Shown piece by piece: positions 59,893 through 64,000 of a stretch of 64,000 nt of DNA. Origin of the DNA: Pilatotrama ljubarskyi (Eukaryota > Basidiomycota > Agaricomycetes > Polyporales > Polyporaceae). The position numbers and the translations under genes were made by a program. The stretch covers positions 8,249 to 72,248 of the forward strand of contig MU277686.1 of NCBI GenBank assembly GCA_022385805.1, read 5' to 3'. Below the pieces are notes generated by a model that saw only the letters and a program-made list of their open reading frames with translations, was not told the origin of the DNA and made no database searches. Each line of letters opens with the position of its first letter. Positions within the stretch are counted from its first letter, which is position 1.

Positions 59893-61306
59893 ATGCAGCG
59901 CCATGTAGAGCCTACTCCATCTGTCCAGGTACTACCACCAGTCGTCTCTCCGCCACATCCGCCATGTCCTCCTCTACGGCCTCCACCCGCTCAGTCCATT
60001 GCCAAGACGTTGAAGCTCCCCAACTTCTTCTGGGTGCATCCGACTGTCCGGCGTGCTTTCTTGGGTGGCACTGGAACTCCGCGATCCACCACAGGGAAAC
60101 GTCCTCGACCAGCGTCCTTCGCGGCCTCGAGCGCGACGTCCTACCCGGACTTACAGTCCGAGACCCACAAAAGACCCAATGTTAGTCGCGGTTCTTCCTC
60201 TCCCCTCCTCATCGACGTCGTCGCAACGAAGGAGCCGGACATTCCTATAGCCCTGCCAGCGTAGGTGCTTCGTGCTTTCTCTCATCTCCAGTCATCTCAC
60301 TCAGCTCTAGACTGCGGAGCTCGAATGGTAAAACGTCGCATCATTTACATCACACACGGCTGCCAGATGCGTCGAACATCCGTCCACCAAGTATCGCAAT
60401 CCCTGAAGTGCCCCCGATCCCGCCTGTTGGAACCGGTACCCTCTTGGGCAACCTGTACATGTCCTCTTGTCCGGGAAAGAAAGGTGAGGGATGCCCGAAT
60501 TGGCTCGTATGCCGCATCGCTCAGCATGTGCAGTACGACTGGACGGGCCCGTCCGAGGACGAAGCACCGTCTGCAGAGACCTGCGGGCCGATTTGTGCCG
60601 TATCAAAGACGTCGGCGTCGCCTGCATCGTTTGGTGAGTGTCCCATATACATGAAAGACGCGGTCACGCCAGCTTAGGTCACCGAATCGGCCATAGCCTT
60701 CTCGACGATAACGAGTTACAGTCGCTCGGCGTCACCTGGAATGAATACGTGCATGTCGCCGGGGAGTTAGGTATCGACTTGCTCAGGTGCGTTATCCTCA
60801 GAAGTTAGTCGTCTCGTCAATCCCACAGCTCATGTACCACTTCTTGACTCAGAATGCCCATACCGGAGGGCCTTCCGCCAAACGATCCTGCACTACTGGA
60901 CTCGCACCTCTCCAAGCTGATAGAGACGTATACACTACGCGGGTCCGCCATCCTCGTGCATTGCCGCGGTGGCGTCGGGCGTGCGGGAATCATTGCCTGC
61001 TGCTGGATGCTCAAGCTTGGGCTGTGCGGATGGCTTGACTCTGAGGGTGCCGTTGCGTCGTCCGACGGCTCTGCCGATGGGGACGTGCCTCCAACGACAC
61101 CTGCGAGAGTGGATGCCAGAACGATGCGCCTGATTGAGCGCATGATCGCCGTTGTCCGGCGACGAAGGAGTCCGAAGGCCGTCGAGACGTACGAGCAGGT
61201 CAAGTTTCTGGTCGACTATATCAATTTCCTCCGAGAGCAGGCTCAGCCCCAGCGGACGAGCATCGCGTCGGATTGGTTCGCAGACTGGGACTTGCGGATA
61301 GAGTGA
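59893..61306 (+). CDS. Protein tyrosine / dual-specificity phosphatase-like protein
   Basis: Cysteine-based phosphatase with the CX5R signature VHCRGGVGRAG: nucleophile Cys281, phosphate-binding Arg287. Five exons: 59893-60260, 60311-60483, 60534-60633, 60697-60786, 60853-61306, giving 394 aa, all in phase. The N-terminal ~130 residues are Pro/Ser-rich and disordered. The fold starts around LLGNLYMSSCPGKKV, then DLRADLCRIKDVGVACIV and WNEYVHVAGELGIDLLRMPI. The last supplies the WPD-loop region, where no obvious D-P pair is seen, so the general acid is uncertain. The layout resembles the CDKN3/Kap-like PTP family, with an insert after the P-loop (Asp/Ser-rich). The exact N-terminus is uncertain. 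Confidence 0.8.
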
Positions 61307-63184
61307 GAAGTCCCGGTAGACCGCCTTGCTGACGCCCTCCCTCTTTCGCCAGCCAGGGGAGAGCCAGCTTGATACCACATTCATTGTAATTACCACCGTC
61401 CACTGTACCAACACGATGCTTTTGCTTTCCGCTCACTGCTCGGCTTTGGCGGTACGTCGCGTCATACGCGGGCCTTACGACCGTCTCCGGACAAGGCACG
61501 CTCGCCGAGAGACGCGCGCAAGACTGCTCTCAGTTTTCCCATCATCGGCGGAGCCCACCAGGGAATGTGATTCGACAACGTCCTGAGCAAGCATGATGTC
61601 CGCCGTTCTCCTTCAGCTGAGTAAATTCGCCGCGACCCACATTGCCGCCGCCGTCGCTGACCCTGTCCCACAGGAAGGCTGGCTCTGCGACATGCCATGC
61701 ATGTTAAGCCCGCAGCGATAGCTTGTTCGGACCCTGCCCGGTGCAGTCCTCGGGCCGCCGTCCCTCTTACGTAGAGAGGGGTTCCTGACATTGTGTCTCG
61801 TACCCCAGAAAAATTGCGCAGGCGTTATTACCTGAACACTGGGAACAACTCGAACGTCAGTATGCCTATACGGAGCCATCGTCCCACTCGAATGGTCAAG
61901 CACGGGACGGCACATTGCTGGCCCGCAGTTCGGTACCACGTAGTCCAGTGCCCCTGAAGAAGCCGGACGTCTCGACCATCATCCTAGAACGATTCAACAG
62001 GACCCTAGTACGTAGTACGTGTCAGTACCAACGGAGGCGAGATGCGCAGTCGTGCTCATACTCAACAGGCTGTCCGTGTCAACGCGGTGAATGCCTGCGC
62101 GTGATCAGATAATCTACCCTTTACCGGAGCCCGACCAACACTTCTCTGTCAAGGACTTGCGGCTACCATCTCGTCTTATCAATCATTTCTCAGCTGGTGT
62201 TCTCAGTCGATGCCACCGCGAGGCGCAGTCATCCTTCTCCAAAGACATGTATGGTATCCTACGAGCTGCGAGCCGACTTATGACCGCATTACTTATGTGA
62301 GCAGCAAGCAGGGCAAACCAGCCAGGAACGATGACCGTTCCGAGGGCATCTAGGCGCTATATTCAGTTACGCCGCCAAACTCCCGGTATGGAGCATGTAA
62401 AACCGAGCCTGTTTGGTGAAGGTGTGCTCCGTCGAAGTCGTAGCGTGAGCGTAATTGCTTTCCTTCCTTCTGTGTGTATGTGTGTGGCAGGTGTATTATG
62501 GGGTTCTGAGAGCTATCACCGGTGCAAGCGTACACCAGGCTGGCACAAGTGCTGAACTCGCCAATGATGGCGGCTTCGCCCCGTGCCATGTACTCAGTGC
62601 CCAACTTACGTTGGTTTTGTACGAGCATTGATACCGGATGCTGATGAACTCTGAAAGTACACAACCCGGGAGCCAAACAACTGACCGCGAACACCTTGCG
62701 GGCGGAAGGTTTGCTTGGTCCCGCCCTACCGCCGAAAAGGTAGCAGATTCCATTGCCGAAAGACGAGCCCTTTTGCCCAGCCAATACGCAACTTAGCACT
62801 TCCACTCGATACTGCCATAAGGGAGTCACCATCGTGCTCTATGGGAGGTCTCCGTGATATCCGACCGGCGCGTGCTGAGTCGTAGTAGCGGGCTGTTAAT
62901 CACTTAACTGACAGGCTTACGCAGTACGATCTAGGATATTACGGTGTTCTGTGATATATTTTAAGCTCCGAGTGCCACTGAAACTCAGAGAGAGAAGAGT
63001 GTATATTTGTGCGAAACTGGACGGAGGGGGATCGAGCCTGCTTCGGGGATCCCGGCCAGATCTCGAACGAAGTGACCTTCCTTTCTGGGACTGACACTCC
63101 TGCACAGCGAAACTCCAAGTGCTCCGCCGTTCCAGGCAAGTTCAACTAAACTCGAGCAGTCATCACCCTTCAGTGTCTCTCGGA
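61307..63184. other. Intergenic, nothing recognised
   Basis: About 1.9 kb between the phosphatase and the last gene. No motif, repeat or RNA gene seen; open frames are short and unsupported. Confidence 0.5.
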
Positions 63185-63918
63185 ATGGCCTCTTTAGACG
63201 TAACACAACAGCAATGCGGTCCCTTACGAGTACTCTTTGACAAATCGTCTCTCCCCGACCATGACACTGCCGAGACGGCGGCGGCGACACGCGCGACGAT
63301 CGCTGCGATTCTTCCAACGAAGGGTACGCCAGAGCTTGCGAAGCTTGGGCTATCGTTCGCCATAGTTCCGTCTACCCTCGACGCTCGTGATGTTGCCCCG
63401 CCTCTGCAGCGTTATCTCAAAGACCTGACCGTTTGCGCCAACGCGGCTGCGGCGTCCCTCGCCTGTGGTAGTATCCTCGCCGGGCATACGAGCGAGGCCG
63501 ACGAGTTTGGGGACATTGCGATCTGGCTCGGAAATGCCGAGTATGGTCGGGGACACGAGCTCGACGCCTTAATGTCGCTTGGGCTCCAGCCCCTAGTGAG
63601 CGCAGAAGGTGAAGTTGAGGTGTGTTCACAACGCATCTATACGGCACCAGGCTGCCGTACCCCTCCTCATGCTGAATATCGCCACGTCTTCTGTAGGAGG
63701 TGAAAATATCGCCACATTCCGGCCTTCCTATTACCGTACACGCACCTGACGATGCGAACGCTGAGGTGGCGCGGCTTCGCGAGCTGCTCCATCGTTTGGC
63801 GGACCCCCGTATCTTCTGCACCAGAGCGAGTCTCAGCGTATACCTCCTACTGGGACGCTACGAGGCAGGAGTCGAGGCAGGGTGGGCAGGCCTTCTTGGC
63901 GTGGGCGTTGAGTCCTAG
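63185..63918 (+). CDS. Hypothetical protein, 218 aa
   Basis: Not recognised. Two exons, 63185-63619 and 63697-63918, with a 77-bp GT..AG intron between codons. Soluble and Ala/Leu-rich. The central part (CANAAAASLACGSILAGH, GDIAIWLGNAEYGRGHELDA) and the C-terminal LRELLHRLADPRI look like a folded helical domain. No signal peptide or membrane segment. An alternative is that further exons follow beyond the stop near the window edge. Confidence 0.55.
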
Positions 63919-64000
63919 GTGAAACTAGTCACCTCACCTTCGCATGCCTGCTCCTGACAGACTCTTGCAAGAGCATCCCGAGAACCTTACGCCTGGCAAT

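Noticed and set aside
1..64000. CRISPR arrays, rRNA and tRNA genes
   Set aside because: No regularly spaced direct repeats and no convincing tRNA or rRNA signatures on reading; a tRNAscan run would be needed to be sure.

Overview
The window looks like genomic DNA of a filamentous basidiomycete, most likely an Agaricomycete. Genes are split by many short introns (mostly 50-65 bp, GT..AG). The products are eukaryotic and fungal: phosphomevalonate kinase, a class IV chitin synthase, Nar1, Ski3, Rpb3 and Tlg2. A chromodomain Ty3/gypsy element sits at one end. I cannot name the species from sequence alone. Exon models were built by hand from splice signals and reading-frame continuity. Where all exons are listed, the coding length is a multiple of three unless stated.

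Left end (1-10.5 kb) is transposon territory. An almost complete Ty3/gypsy chromovirus-type retrotransposon lies on the minus strand (1-6396; its left LTR is cut by the window edge). Next to it is a 1.2-kb non-autonomous DNA transposon with 52-bp terminal inverted repeats and a target duplication (6573-7774). About 2.7 kb without recognisable genes follows.

10.5-30 kb is a run of conserved genes: ERG8 (+), a vacuolar-type amino-acid transporter with a 9-nt microexon (-), an F-box protein (+), a 1281-residue disordered protein (+), NAR1 (+), a tiny cysteine-rich protein gene (-) and the SNARE TLG2 (+, with a 1055-bp first intron). A 487-bp MITE with a 3-bp target duplication lies at 30.2-30.7 kb.

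31.5-45 kb holds an EF-hand MscS channel (+, 17 exons) and RPB3 (-), which carries a Gly/Trp-rich tail. It also holds an accessory trio: two paralogous UDP-glycosyltransferases (-) flanking a sedolisin (S53) peptidase (+). All three accessory genes have a TATA box 60-75 bp before the ATG. The peptidase signal peptide is out of frame with its proprotein.

45-64 kb contains a decayed gene with a GC-AG intron, a mitochondrial LETM1-family protein (+), SKI3 (-), a class IV chitin synthase (-), a CX5R phosphatase (+) and an unrecognised 218-residue protein (+).

Most genes are unrelated housekeeping functions. The only group that plausibly works or is regulated together is the UGT / S53 / UGT trio. 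I saw no rRNA or tRNA genes and no CRISPR array.
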